Positions 1 to 7,829 of a stretch of 33,472 nucleotides of DNA are shown here, piece after piece. A program made the position numbers and the translations under genes. How positions within the stretch are numbered: the stretch's first letter is position 1; every line of letters begins with the position of its first letter. The notes beneath the pieces were generated by a model. It was not told the DNA's origin, did no database searches, and was given only the letters and a program-made list of their open reading frames with translations. This DNA is from an uncultured Ignavibacteria bacterium (GTDB taxonomy: Bacteria > Bacteroidota > Ignavibacteria > Tepidaquicellales > Tepidaquicellaceae): contig CALJIG010000006.1 in the NCBI GenBank assembly GCA_937974175.1, forward strand, positions 1 to 33,472, written 5' to 3'.

Positions 1-55
1 AACATTTTTGTAACATTCTTTGCAGAGTAACATTTTTGTAACATTCTTTGCAGAG
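1..55. repeat. 28-bp direct tandem repeat, two copies
   Basis: Positions 1-28 and 29-55 carry the same unit, beginning AACATTTTTGTAACATTC and ending TTTGCAGAG(T); the second copy lacks only the last base. Each unit also repeats AACATT internally. The array starts at the window edge, so more copies may lie to the left. No gene is seen in it. There are no variable spacers, so it is not a CRISPR array. Confidence 0.85.
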
Positions 56-57
56 CA

Positions 58-171
58 GGGGCGCCCGTCCGTCCCGACTCTGTCGGGACGCAGCAGATAA
101 AAGAATTGATTCCATCAATTCTTTTATCTGTCCGCCTGTTCCGATTTCATCGGAACAGGGACGGGCGCCCC
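58..171. repeat. Three-armed compound palindromic element
   Basis: A perfect 13-bp outer stem (58-70 with 159-171, GGGGCGCCCGTCC) encloses three hairpins. Arm 1 is 71-77/83-89 (GTCCCGA). Arm 2 is 94-110/114-130, a perfect 17-bp stem with a TCC loop. Arm 3 is 135-145/149-159 (CCTGTTCCGAT) with a TTC loop. The whole can fold as a closed multi-branch junction in RNA or extruded DNA. Arm 1 has the ACTCTGT centre also seen at 10177-10252. The ORFs crossing this stretch look like chance. The role is unknown; a dispersed intergenic repeat family is the most likely explanation. Confidence 0.85.
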
Positions 172-218
172 GTACACACCAAATTAATCATAATAAATTT
201 ACATCTCAACCATATCCT

Positions 219-238
219 CCCTATTCCTACTAATAGGG
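219..238. promoter_or_regulatory. 20-bp imperfect palindrome, copy 1 (upstream of der)
   Basis: CCCTATTCCTACTAATAGGG has 7-bp arms (CCCTATT/AATAGGG) around CCTACT. The reverse complement of 21521-21540 matches it at 19 of 20 positions. It lies 67 nt upstream of der and just before a TTGACA at 247-252, so an operator or leader hairpin is possible. The function is inferred from position and repetition only. Confidence 0.5.
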
Positions 239-305
239 AGATAGTCTTGACAAGACATTACATTTTAGCTTTTATGTATGTTTACTATAGAGTAACTTTT
301 AGAAT

Positions 306-1664
306 ATGAAAAACATAATAGCTATTGTAGGCAGACCCAATGTAGGGAAGTCGACATTATTTAACAGGTTAACAAGCAGTAATGAAGCGATTGTTCACGA
401 TTCCAGCGGAGTTACACGCGACCGCAACTACGGAGAAGGAGAATGGACAGGAAAGAAATTTTTCCTCATCGATACGGGCGGCTTCGTTCCGCACTCAGAC
501 GATAAATTCGAAGAGGCAATCCGCGCACAGGTAAAAATGGCAATTGAAGAAGCCGATAAAATTTTATTTGTCGTTGATTCAAAATTAGGACTGCATCCGC
601 TCGATAAAGAGGTCGCTAACATGCTAAGGAAATATGCAAATGATAAACAAATAATTCTGTGCTCAAATAAAATTGACGATATAAAGCAGGAAAATCTTGT
701 TGCCGATTTTTATTCGCTGGGACTCGGCGAGCCGTTTCCTATCTCGGCAATATCAGGAAGAAACTCAGGCGACTTGCTCGATATAGTCTGCAAAGATATC
801 GAAGAGGATGATACCGATACAGATGAAAGAATTAAATTTGCCGTCATCGGCAGACCTAATGCCGGGAAATCTTCTATCGTAAATGCGCTCCTCAACGAAG
901 AAAGAAATATCGTAACCGATATCCCGGGAACAACGAGAGATACAATCGACTCAGTAGTAAAGTATCACAATGAAGATATTGTTTTGATCGATACTGCGGG
1001 ACTAAGAAAGAAAACAAAAATTTCTGAAGACGTGGAGTTTTATTCAACGGTAAGAACATATAAAGCGATTCAAAGATGTGATGTTGCAATCCTTGTAATA
1101 GATGTAAGTATTATAATTGAGAATCTTGAAACTTCCTCTGATTACAAGCTTGCAACGTTCAAGCTCGATAAGCAGGATACGGTAATAATAGAAGAAGTTT
1201 ATAAATATAAAAAAGGGCTGCTTGTTGTGATTAACAAGTGGGACTTAATAGAAAAAGACTCCAACACTGCTAAAATTATTGAGCAAAAAATAAAAGAGCA
1301 CTTACAAAGCTACGACTTCCTTAAATTTATTTTTATCTCCGCAAAGACTAAGCAGCGCATACATAAAATACTTGAAGACGGAAGAAAGATTTACGAGCTG
1401 AGAAACTCAGAAATAAAAACAAGCGAGCTGAATGAAAAGCTTCTGCCGGAAATACAGAAATCTCCTCCTGCTTCATTAAGAGGAAAAGAGATAAAAATAA
1501 ATTATATTACGCAGGTAAAAACATCACCGCCGGTATTTGCGTTTTTTACCAATGATGATAAAGGTGTACAGCCGAATTATAAAAAATTTCTTGAAAGAAA
1601 AATAAGAAGCTTCTGGGACTTCGACGGTGTTCCGATATCCCTGATATTTAAGAAGAAAAATTGA
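306..1664 (+). CDS. der: Ribosome biogenesis GTPase Der (EngA)
   Basis: Tandem-GTPase protein that binds the large ribosomal subunit during assembly in the cytoplasm. The first G domain shows GRPNVGKS at residues 9-16, DTGG and NKID. The second shows GRPNAGKS at 182-189, DTAG, NKWD at 310-313 and SAK. A KH-like tail ends in WDFDGVPI, typical of the family. The length of 452 residues is normal, but the second G domain is longer than usual: between VID (264-266) and KQD there are about 16 extra residues (roughly 269-284) where most Der proteins have a short loop. The start is the only plausible ATG before the first P-loop. No Shine-Dalgarno is visible. A TTGACA at 247-252 and an A/T-rich stretch to 284 could be a promoter, but that is weak. 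Confidence 0.96.
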   Translation: MKNIIAIVGRPNVGKSTLFNRLTSSNEAIVHDSSGVTRDRNYGEGEWTGKKFFLIDTGGFVPHSDDKFEEAIRAQVKMAIEEADKILFVVDSKLGLHPLDKEVANMLRKYANDKQIILCSNKIDDIKQENLVADFYSLGLGEPFPISAISGRNSGDLLDIVCKDIEEDDTDTDERIKFAVIGRPNAGKSSIVNALLNEERNIVTDIPGTTRDTIDSVVKYHNEDIVLIDTAGLRKKTKISEDVEFYSTVRTYKAIQRCDVAILVIDVSIIIENLETSSDYKLATFKLDKQDTVIIEEVYKYKKGLLVVINKWDLIEKDSNTAKIIEQKIKEHLQSYDFLKFIFISAKTKQRIHKILEDGRKIYELRNSEIKTSELNEKLLPEIQKSPPASLRGKEIKINYITQVKTSPPVFAFFTNDDKGVQPNYKKFLERKIRSFWDFDGVPISLIFKKKN

Positions 1665-1716
1665 GTTTAGATTTTGTGATTTTTTCACTATTATAAAGCA
1701 ATAATATACTTTTCAT

Positions 1717-3072
1717 ATGTTAATAAGCTTTTCTTTTGGCAATTTTCTGTCATTTAGAGATAAAATGGTTTTATCAATGGATCCTAGTAAATCTACTAGA
1801 TTTAATAACCATTTAATTTCTGCCTCAAAAGGAGGATTAAATTTACTCAAATGTGCAGTTATATATGGAGCGAATGCTTCTGGAAAATCTAACTTGGTAA
1901 AGGCTTTTGCTTTTTTTAAATTTTTTGTAACCGTTGGTACAAAAAATGAAAAATCCAAAATTCCACCTGTTTTTTTTCTTTTAGACGAAAAATCAAAGAA
2001 TTTTCCTAGTAGATTTGAGATAGAAATCAAATTAAAAAATAAATCTTATGCTTATGGTTTTACTTTTGTAAATGCTGTATTCAAAGAAGAATGGTTATAT
2101 GATATTTCCACTAAGTCCGAAAAATTAATTTTTTTTAGAAAAACAAACGACCAAGGACAAACATTCATAGATTTTAAGAACATTAAATTTAAAAGTCCTG
2201 AAGAAAAAAAGTTTCTTGATTTTACAGCAAAAGGAACCCGAGGAAATCTTTTATTTTTAACAGAATGTATTAACAGAAATGTACTGAACAATGTCCCAGG
2301 AATTGAAGTAATAAAAAACGTATATGATTGGATTGCTAACGATTTAAAAATTATTTTTCCTGATAGTAAATATAAAGGCATTGAGTTTGAATTAATGGAT
2401 AATAAAAATGTAAAAAACAGTTATGAGGAATTATTGAAAAGATTTGATACTTATATTGACTCAATCAATATGGTCGAAGTAAATTTTGATGATGAATTAA
2501 GAGACATTCCCGATGAAGTTAAAAATAAAATAAGGGATGATATTGAAATAAATACTAGTGCAATTATTAGTAGTTCAGACCACACAACTTATTTTATAAA
2601 AAAAGAATCTAGCGGAAATATCAGAGCTCATAAATTAATAACTCAACACAAAATTTCTAAAACTGAAATTGTCGATTTTGAAGTGTCTGATGAATCTGAC
2701 GGAACTCAGAGAATTTTAGATTTCATTCCTATGATTCTTGATTTTAAAAATAGCCAAAGAACTTTTATCATAGACGAATTGGATCGTAGCTTACACACAA
2801 ATCTTTCATATGAAATTATTAATTTATTACTAAATGAGTTTACACAATCAAAAAGTCAAATTATACTTACAACTCATGATACTGGTCTATTGAGTCAGGA
2901 ATTATTAAGAAAGGATGAGATTTGGTTTGTAAAAAGAGGTAAAAATAAATCCAGTGAACTTTATTCTCTCGATGAATTTAAGCCTAGGTTTGACAAGGAC
3001 ATTAGAAAAGACTATCTAGATGGGAGATATGGTGCCATACCTAATTTTCCAAATCAAATAATAAATGGGTAG
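1717..3072 (+). CDS. AAA ATPase of an AbiL/RloA-type defence pair
   Basis: SMC/OLD-like ATPase of the ATP-binding class found in phage-defence pairs such as AbiL. Visible motifs are an N-terminal ISFSFGNFLSFRD strand typical of this class, Walker A GANASGKS at residues 51-58, and Walker B IIDELD at 351-356 followed by a THDTGLL switch motif. The middle (about 70-330) is less conserved. It overlaps the next gene by 8 nt (3065-3072), and that gene encodes a RloB-like protein, which is the AbiL arrangement. The pair is visibly A/T-richer than der and comM on either side, suggesting transfer. By analogy it would sense infection and control the partner effector. Assignment to AbiL rather than a related ATPase-nuclease pair is inference. 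Confidence 0.85.
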   Translation: MLISFSFGNFLSFRDKMVLSMDPSKSTRFNNHLISASKGGLNLLKCAVIYGANASGKSNLVKAFAFFKFFVTVGTKNEKSKIPPVFFLLDEKSKNFPSRFEIEIKLKNKSYAYGFTFVNAVFKEEWLYDISTKSEKLIFFRKTNDQGQTFIDFKNIKFKSPEEKKFLDFTAKGTRGNLLFLTECINRNVLNNVPGIEVIKNVYDWIANDLKIIFPDSKYKGIEFELMDNKNVKNSYEELLKRFDTYIDSINMVEVNFDDELRDIPDEVKNKIRDDIEINTSAIISSSDHTTYFIKKESSGNIRAHKLITQHKISKTEIVDFEVSDESDGTQRILDFIPMILDFKNSQRTFIIDELDRSLHTNLSYEIINLLLNEFTQSKSQIILTTHDTGLLSQELLRKDEIWFVKRGKNKSSELYSLDEFKPRFDKDIRKDYLDGRYGAIPNFPNQIING

Positions 3073-3730
3073 GGAAGGAAAACAGCATATAAGAAGATCC
3101 GGTTTTCGGGATTCTAAAGCTTTTATTATTGCAACAGAAGGAATAAAAACTGAAATTAAATATTTCAATGATTTAAAATCTTCCGAATATTTCAATAATA
3201 CTAAAGTTCATTTACATGTTATAAAAAGAGAAAATACAAATAGTTCACCTGAATACATTTTAAAGATTCTTGAAAATTTTCAAAAAAAATATAGATTTGA
3301 TAGCGAGGATGAAATGTGGATAATTATTGACAGAGATAAACAAAGTTGGACACCTAAAACTATTAAAAATATAGCTCAGAAATGTAAACAGAAAAATATA
3401 AGAATTGGTCTAAGTAATCCATGTTTTGAGCTTTGGTTATTATTACATTTAAAAGATATCGATGATTATAGTCAAGAAAAGAAAAAACAAATATTTGAAA
3501 ATAAGAAAATATCATCTAATAAGAATGCAAGGACTCAATTAAATTATGAACTTTTTTCTATTTTAAATTCCTATAATTCAGCAAACATAGACACAGCAAA
3601 ATTTTTATCAAATGTTGAACTAGCTATTGAGAGAGCAAAAAAAATTGACAAATATCCGACTCATAGATGGCCAAATTATTTAGCAACTCGCGTATATAGA
3701 TTGGTTGAACAATTAATAAAGCCCCTATGA
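3065..3730 (+). CDS. RloB-like (AbiLii-type) protein, probable nuclease effector
   Basis: RloB-family protein of 221 residues. The N-terminal strand IIATEGIKTE (E25, E30), the acidic IIIDRD (D89, D91) and SNPCFELWLLLH (117-128) are the hallmark positions of RloB, whose fold is Toprim-like. Such proteins are the second gene of AbiL systems and are thought to act as the nuclease or toxic effector under control of the ATPase. The start overlaps the ATPase gene by 8 nt, so the two are translationally coupled. The stop overlaps the comM start (ATGA at 3727-3730). Nuclease activity is inferred from the family; no substrate can be read from the sequence. Confidence 0.82.
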   Translation: MGREGKQHIRRSGFRDSKAFIIATEGIKTEIKYFNDLKSSEYFNNTKVHLHVIKRENTNSSPEYILKILENFQKKYRFDSEDEMWIIIDRDKQSWTPKTIKNIAQKCKQKNIRIGLSNPCFELWLLLHLKDIDDYSQEKKKQIFENKKISSNKNARTQLNYELFSILNSYNSANIDTAKFLSNVELAIERAKKIDKYPTHRWPNYLATRVYRLVEQLIKPL

Positions 3731-5253
3731 TAACTGAAGTATTTTCTGCCGCTACATTCGGCGTTGATGCATATATTGTCAGAGTAGAAACACATGTTGA
3801 GAACGGACTGTTTGCATTTGCAATTGTCGGGCTGCCCGATAGCGCAGTAAAAGAATCTAAAGAGCGCGTTGCTGCCGCAATAAAAAATAACGCCTACCTG
3901 TTTCCCATAAAGAGATACACAATCAATCTTGCTCCGGCTGATGTCCGCAAGGAAGGCTCCGGCTTTGATTTACCTATAGCAATTGGAATCCTTTGCGAAC
4001 TTGGACAGATAATGCCTGATATAGTGAATCAGTATGTTTTTCTTGGTGAGCTTTCTCTTGATGGTAAATTGCGCAAAGTGAACGGAGTTCTCCCAATTGC
4101 TCTCGAAGCAAAAAGCAAAGGATTCAAAGGAATTATTCTCCCTGTAGAAAACGCTGCCGAAGCTGCAATAGTTGAAGGCATTGAAGTTTATCCGTTCGAA
4201 GATATTCGTGGAGTTATAGATTTTATAAACGGACAGTCAACTCCGACCACTTACAAAATTGATGTTAAGAAAATTTTTGAAGAGCATCAGAATTACCCTG
4301 TAGATTTTGCCGATGTAAAAGGTCAGCTTGAAGTTAAGCGCGCTATGGAAGTCGCCGCTGCCGGCGGACATAATATTATTTTGATTGGACTGCCCGGCTC
4401 AGGTAAAACGATGCTTGCAAAAAGATTACCGACAATTCTTCCACCTCTAACACTGGAGGAATCATTGGAGACAACTAAGATTCATTCCATAGCAGGTATT
4501 CTTCCGTCAGGCTCGGCAATAATTTCAACACGACCGTTCCGTTCACCGCATCATACTGCAAGCGATGTTTCTATCGTTGGCGGGGGACAAAATGCAAAGC
4601 CCGGTGAAATATCTTTCGCGCATAACGGTGTGTTATTCTTGGATGAAATGACTGAGTTCAAGAAAAACGTTCTTGAAGTAATGCGTCAGCCGTTAGAAGA
4701 CAGGGAAGTAACTATCTCGCGTTCTAAAATGACTGTGAAATATCCCTGTAATTTTATGTTAGTGGCTGCAATGAATCCTACTCCTGCCGGCACGCAGAAA
4801 GAAACAGATATGTATTCAGAATACGAAATACAAAAATTCCTTTCAAAAATTTCAGGACCTATATTAGATAGAATTGATATTCACATTCATGTAAATCCCG
4901 TTAAGTTCGATGAACTTTCAAGCAAGACCGATGCGGAGAAATCAGAAGATGTAAGAGCAAGAGTAATAAAGGCGAGAGAGATTCAGTTAAAGAGGTTTGA
5001 GAATATTCCGGGACTTTATTCTAACTCGAACATGACTTCAAAGGAAATAAAATTGTTTTGTAAGATAGATGAGGATTGTGAAAAACTTATGAAGCTTGCC
5101 ATTATGAAGCTCGGACTTTCAGCCCGCGCCTATGACAGGATTTTAAAGGTCAGCAGAACAATTGCAGATTTAGAAGGAGCGGAAAATATTACTACAGCGC
5201 ATATCTCCGAGGCGATTCAATATAGAAGTTTGGATAGGACTAGCTGGACATGA
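3727..5253 (+). CDS. comM: YifB/ComM family Mg-chelatase-like AAA ATPase
   Basis: A 508-residue YifB/ComM protein; ComM is a hexameric helicase that helps branch migration of incoming DNA during natural transformation. Order of domains: an N-terminal Lon-like ChlI domain (about 1-170), Walker A GLPGSGKT at 221-228, Walker B LFLDE with D306-E307, and a C-terminal magnesium-chelatase domain with LSARAYDRILKVSRTIADL. Length and motifs are complete, so the gene looks functional. Its ATG overlaps the TGA of the RloB-like gene, although the pathways are unrelated; the defence pair seems to have landed directly upstream. Fragments of a second comM copy follow at 5451-5594 and 7223-7309. Confidence 0.95.
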   Translation: MITEVFSAATFGVDAYIVRVETHVENGLFAFAIVGLPDSAVKESKERVAAAIKNNAYLFPIKRYTINLAPADVRKEGSGFDLPIAIGILCELGQIMPDIVNQYVFLGELSLDGKLRKVNGVLPIALEAKSKGFKGIILPVENAAEAAIVEGIEVYPFEDIRGVIDFINGQSTPTTYKIDVKKIFEEHQNYPVDFADVKGQLEVKRAMEVAAAGGHNIILIGLPGSGKTMLAKRLPTILPPLTLEESLETTKIHSIAGILPSGSAIISTRPFRSPHHTASDVSIVGGGQNAKPGEISFAHNGVLFLDEMTEFKKNVLEVMRQPLEDREVTISRSKMTVKYPCNFMLVAAMNPTPAGTQKETDMYSEYEIQKFLSKISGPILDRIDIHIHVNPVKFDELSSKTDAEKSEDVRARVIKAREIQLKRFENIPGLYSNSNMTSKEIKLFCKIDEDCEKLMKLAIMKLGLSARAYDRILKVSRTIADLEGAENITTAHISEAIQYRSLDRTSWT

Positions 5254-5263
5254 TTGGTATAAG

Positions 5264-5450
5264 CTAAAAAATTAATTCATAACAGTAAAACGGCATATCT
5301 CTTCCGGCAAAAAAGCATTCTCCTCTTTTTTTATATCCGCGCTTTTCATAAAACCGCAGAGCTTTTTTTGTTTGCTGAGTATGAGTCTAATCTTATGGAA
5401 GAATAATTTTCTTTCCTTGCATAGTCTTCTGGCAAAATCCATCAGTAATC
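5264..5450 (-). pseudogene. 3' fragment of a duplicated GNAT acetyltransferase gene
   Basis: Closely matches the 3' end of the intact GNAT gene (7326-7505), including the shared stretch TCTTATGGAAGAATAATTTT. It starts at a stop codon read on the minus strand (5264-5266). Relative to the intact copy it has one extra base in the T-run near 5365 that shifts the frame. At 5450 the similarity ends abruptly and comM-like sequence begins. It is therefore a truncated, frameshifted remnant of a tandem duplication and makes no working enzyme. Confidence 0.9.
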
Positions 5451-5594
5451 GGAATATTATGTAAACTTGGTCAGATACTACCCGATATAGTTTACCGGTA
5501 TATTTACCTTGGTAAGCTTTCGCTCGATGCTAAGCTGCGTAAAGTAAACGGAGTTCTTCCCATTACGCTTGATGCAAAAAAGAATGGATTCTAA
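5451..5594 (+). pseudogene. Internal fragment of a second comM copy
   Basis: Reads GILCKLGQILPDIV..., matching ComM residues 87-133 of the intact gene (GILCELGQIMPDIV...), with about 35 of 47 residues identical, and then stops at TAA 5592-5594. It lacks the N-terminal 86 codons and everything after residue 133. It sits head-on against the GNAT remnant, marking the junction of the tandem duplication. The 3' end of the same copy is found at 7223-7309, beyond the S41 peptidase gene. Confidence 0.9.
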
Positions 5595-5679
5595 TTCATT
5601 CTATTCAAATTTGAAATATGTTTAAGTGTTTTACTCGAAAAATTGAATGATTGTCCGAAAAAGCCTAATCCTATGAATA

Positions 5680-7008
5680 TTATTTAACCAAATTAAGAAC
5701 ATATTCCAGAGCTTTATCAGAATCTGTTTCAATAGTTGGCTTTACTCCGTTACCTTCCAGTCGCGTTCCTTCGGGGGTGTAAAAATCAGATGTCGGAAGA
5801 GTGAGAATAAATCCTTCGCCTACAGAATATTTTTCGCTCTGCATCATTTTTCCGGCTGACTTCTTCCCTATCACTGTAGTATTTTTATTTTGTTTAAGCC
5901 CCGCAATTAATGGTTCGCAAGTGCTACCAGTATTATTATTAATAAGAATAAATAATCTTCCTGTAAATTTTTCATTAAGCGGTATAAGTTTTATCGTAAG
6001 TGCTTCATTGGAGTGAATCATATCATCGAATGTTTTATTATTTGCAATCGATATAGAATTATAGTTCGAGTAATCATTCAATACAGGGATTTTCTTTCCT
6101 TTATTTTTATCAAACCATGCTCTTGTTAAAAATATACCTCCATACTGCTCAAATTCAGCAAGATACTGCGCCGTTCTTAAACCGGCGGCAAGGTTCCCAC
6201 CAGGATTATCTCGTAAATCCAGAATTAAATTTTTGGAGTCAGACTCAAGAATAATTTTAAAGAGACTATCTATTTCCTCCGGCTCTCCCCCTAAGGAAGC
6301 TATTTTAAGATAGGCAGTTTTGTTATCATAATTTTTAATTTCGTATGTGTTGGCTGCGTTTTGCATTTCACTGTCTGCATCTTTTTTTTCGTTTTGAATT
6401 TTTGTTTCTTTAAACAAATACAAATGCGATACAGGTATTTTCATGGCATTCATGTAAAACGAAAATACTAAATCTATATCATCATTAGAAGATTTTCCTG
6501 CTGAAATTATCGTTCTTTCAAAATTTTTCCAAACTTCCATCTGTAACATTTCTGCATCAAAGATATGCTCTTGAGCGGAAGTGAATATATTTTCTACAAT
6601 TTTTCCATAATCAGTTAGTGGTAGTAATAGTTTAGTTTTGTTTCCGTTGATATAGCCTGAAAAATTTTTCTGCTTATTGTAAAGCTTTGCATTAAGCGAG
6701 TCACCGAAATACTCTCCTTTCAAATGAAATCTACCGGATGCTGTAAGCAATGTTCCAGTAATTTCATTTCCTGATATTGTGCCATCCGTAATTTTTGCAA
6801 GAGAACCCATTCCGGAAGCAGTTGAAAGTGTTGCTGCATTGAATACGACTCTGTCAGATGTACAAGCCATAATTGTTCTTACATTACCGATTCCTTTTGT
6901 ATCAATTTCAAAATACCAATTGCCATTTAATTCATTAGTCTTAGCTTGAAGAAAACCACTTTTTAAAATTAATAACAAAAAAAATACCACAACTATGTTT
7001 TTTTTCAT
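5680..7008 (-). CDS. Secreted S41-family peptidase (C-terminal processing protease-like)
   Basis: A 442-residue exported protein with signal peptide MKKNIVVVFFLLLILKSGFL and a probable cut near residue 22. Residues about 25-125 form a beta-rich N-terminal region. The S41 core shows LILDLRDNPGGN at 261-272, a nucleophile in NNNTGSTCEP (S362), GKKSAGKM at 381-388, and the closing TPEGTRLEGNGVKP at 411-424 usual in this family. No PDZ domain is evident between 130 and 225. It probably works in the periplasm or at the surface on unknown substrates. The gene lies inside the footprint of a decayed comM copy (5451-5594 and 7223-7309), on the opposite strand, so it appears to have arrived there secondarily. 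Confidence 0.88.
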   Translation of the reverse strand: MKKNIVVVFFLLLILKSGFLQAKTNELNGNWYFEIDTKGIGNVRTIMACTSDRVVFNAATLSTASGMGSLAKITDGTISGNEITGTLLTASGRFHLKGEYFGDSLNAKLYNKQKNFSGYINGNKTKLLLPLTDYGKIVENIFTSAQEHIFDAEMLQMEVWKNFERTIISAGKSSNDDIDLVFSFYMNAMKIPVSHLYLFKETKIQNEKKDADSEMQNAANTYEIKNYDNKTAYLKIASLGGEPEEIDSLFKIILESDSKNLILDLRDNPGGNLAAGLRTAQYLAEFEQYGGIFLTRAWFDKNKGKKIPVLNDYSNYNSISIANNKTFDDMIHSNEALTIKLIPLNEKFTGRLFILINNNTGSTCEPLIAGLKQNKNTTVIGKKSAGKMMQSEKYSVGEGFILTLPTSDFYTPEGTRLEGNGVKPTIETDSDKALEYVLNLVK

Positions 7009-7222
7009 AGAATTGAAAATTAATGTGAAGATGAGAAATTTCCGTAATATTATTACGAAAATAAACCGGGATTATTTTATATCGGGGAGGATAAGAATTT
7101 AAACATATTACCAAAATTGATTTTCATTATCAATGATGATTAATCCTAAAGTATTTAAGTTATTGCGGAACAGCTAAAATTGCAATGGTTATACTAATTT
7201 GACTACAACATCTTAACCTCCG
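7009..7222. other. Intergenic leader of the S41 peptidase gene
   Basis: A/T-rich and without a gene. The only visible structure is CGTAATATTATTACG near 7051-7065, a small palindrome 43-57 nt upstream of the peptidase start, which could be an operator. Similarity to comM resumes at about 7223. Confidence 0.4.
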
Positions 7223-7309
7223 GATTTAGAAGGTGCAGAAAATATTTCAACTGCGCATATATCTGAAGCGATTCAGTACAGAAGTCTCGACAGAACTAAC
7301 TGGACGTAG
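7223..7309 (+). pseudogene. 3' end of the second comM copy
   Basis: Encodes DLEGAENISTAHISEAIQYR and continues to SLDRTNWT plus TAG (7307-7309). It matches the last 28 codons of intact comM with two substitutions (T to S, S to N). The sequence just after it also matches that following comM at 5254-5280. With 5451-5594 it shows that a whole comM-GNAT unit was once duplicated and that the middle of this copy was lost. Confidence 0.9.
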
Positions 7310-7325
7310 TTACTATTTAGTTAAT

Positions 7326-7829
7326 TCAAAAAATTAATTCGTAACAGTAAAATGGGAGGTCGCGGCCTGTAAAAAAACATTCCCCTCTTTTTTTATATCC
7401 GCGCTTTTCATAAAACCGTAAAGCTTTTTTATTTGCTGAGTACGAATCTAATCTTATGGAAGAATAATTTTCTTTCCTTGCATAGTTTTCGGCAAAATCC
7501 ATTAATAATTTTCCTGTTCCTTTATTCTGAAGCTCCGGATTTACTGCAAGCCGGTGAATCACCACAACGTTTCCGTTCTTATCTTCCCAGTTAACTTCTT
7601 TGTATTCTTCATCCTGAATAGTATTTATAGCAACTGCTCCTAAACATTTTCCTTCTTCATAATACCCGAAAAGATTTTGATTCTCTATGTCTTCCTTAAT
7701 GCTTTGAACTGAAGGATAATCATCGTACCATTGAAAAATATTTTCCTGCTGCATCGAAAATCGGCAGTCTTTATAAATTTCAAAAATTTCTTTCAGCTGA
7801 CTTATATTACATAGTTCAATATTGCTCAT
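7326..7829 (-). CDS. GNAT family N-acetyltransferase
   Basis: A 167-residue GCN5-related acetyltransferase that would transfer acetyl from acetyl-CoA to an amine. The acetyl-CoA loop is LAVNPELQNKGTGKLLMDFA with QNKGTG at 101-106, and the C-terminal strand-helix pattern SANKKALRFYEKRGYKKRGE is typical of the family. The substrate cannot be told. Its ATG overlaps the stop of the upstream phoH-like gene by 1 nt (TAATG), so the two are probably one transcript. A truncated paralogue lies at 5264-5450, giving a measure of how far the duplicate has decayed. Confidence 0.9.
   Translation of the reverse strand: MSNIELCNISQLKEIFEIYKDCRFSMQQENIFQWYDDYPSVQSIKEDIENQNLFGYYEEGKCLGAVAINTIQDEEYKEVNWEDKNGNVVVIHRLAVNPELQNKGTGKLLMDFAENYARKENYSSIRLDSYSANKKALRFYEKRGYKKRGECFFTGRDLPFYCYELIF

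Noticed and set aside
1..55. Possible CRISPR array
   Set aside because: The two 28-bp units are directly adjacent with no variable spacers, and no cas gene is in the window.
1713..2381. Minus-strand open frames over the defence ATPase gene
   Set aside because: They are shadows of the conserved plus-strand frame, which carries Walker motifs and overlaps its partner gene.
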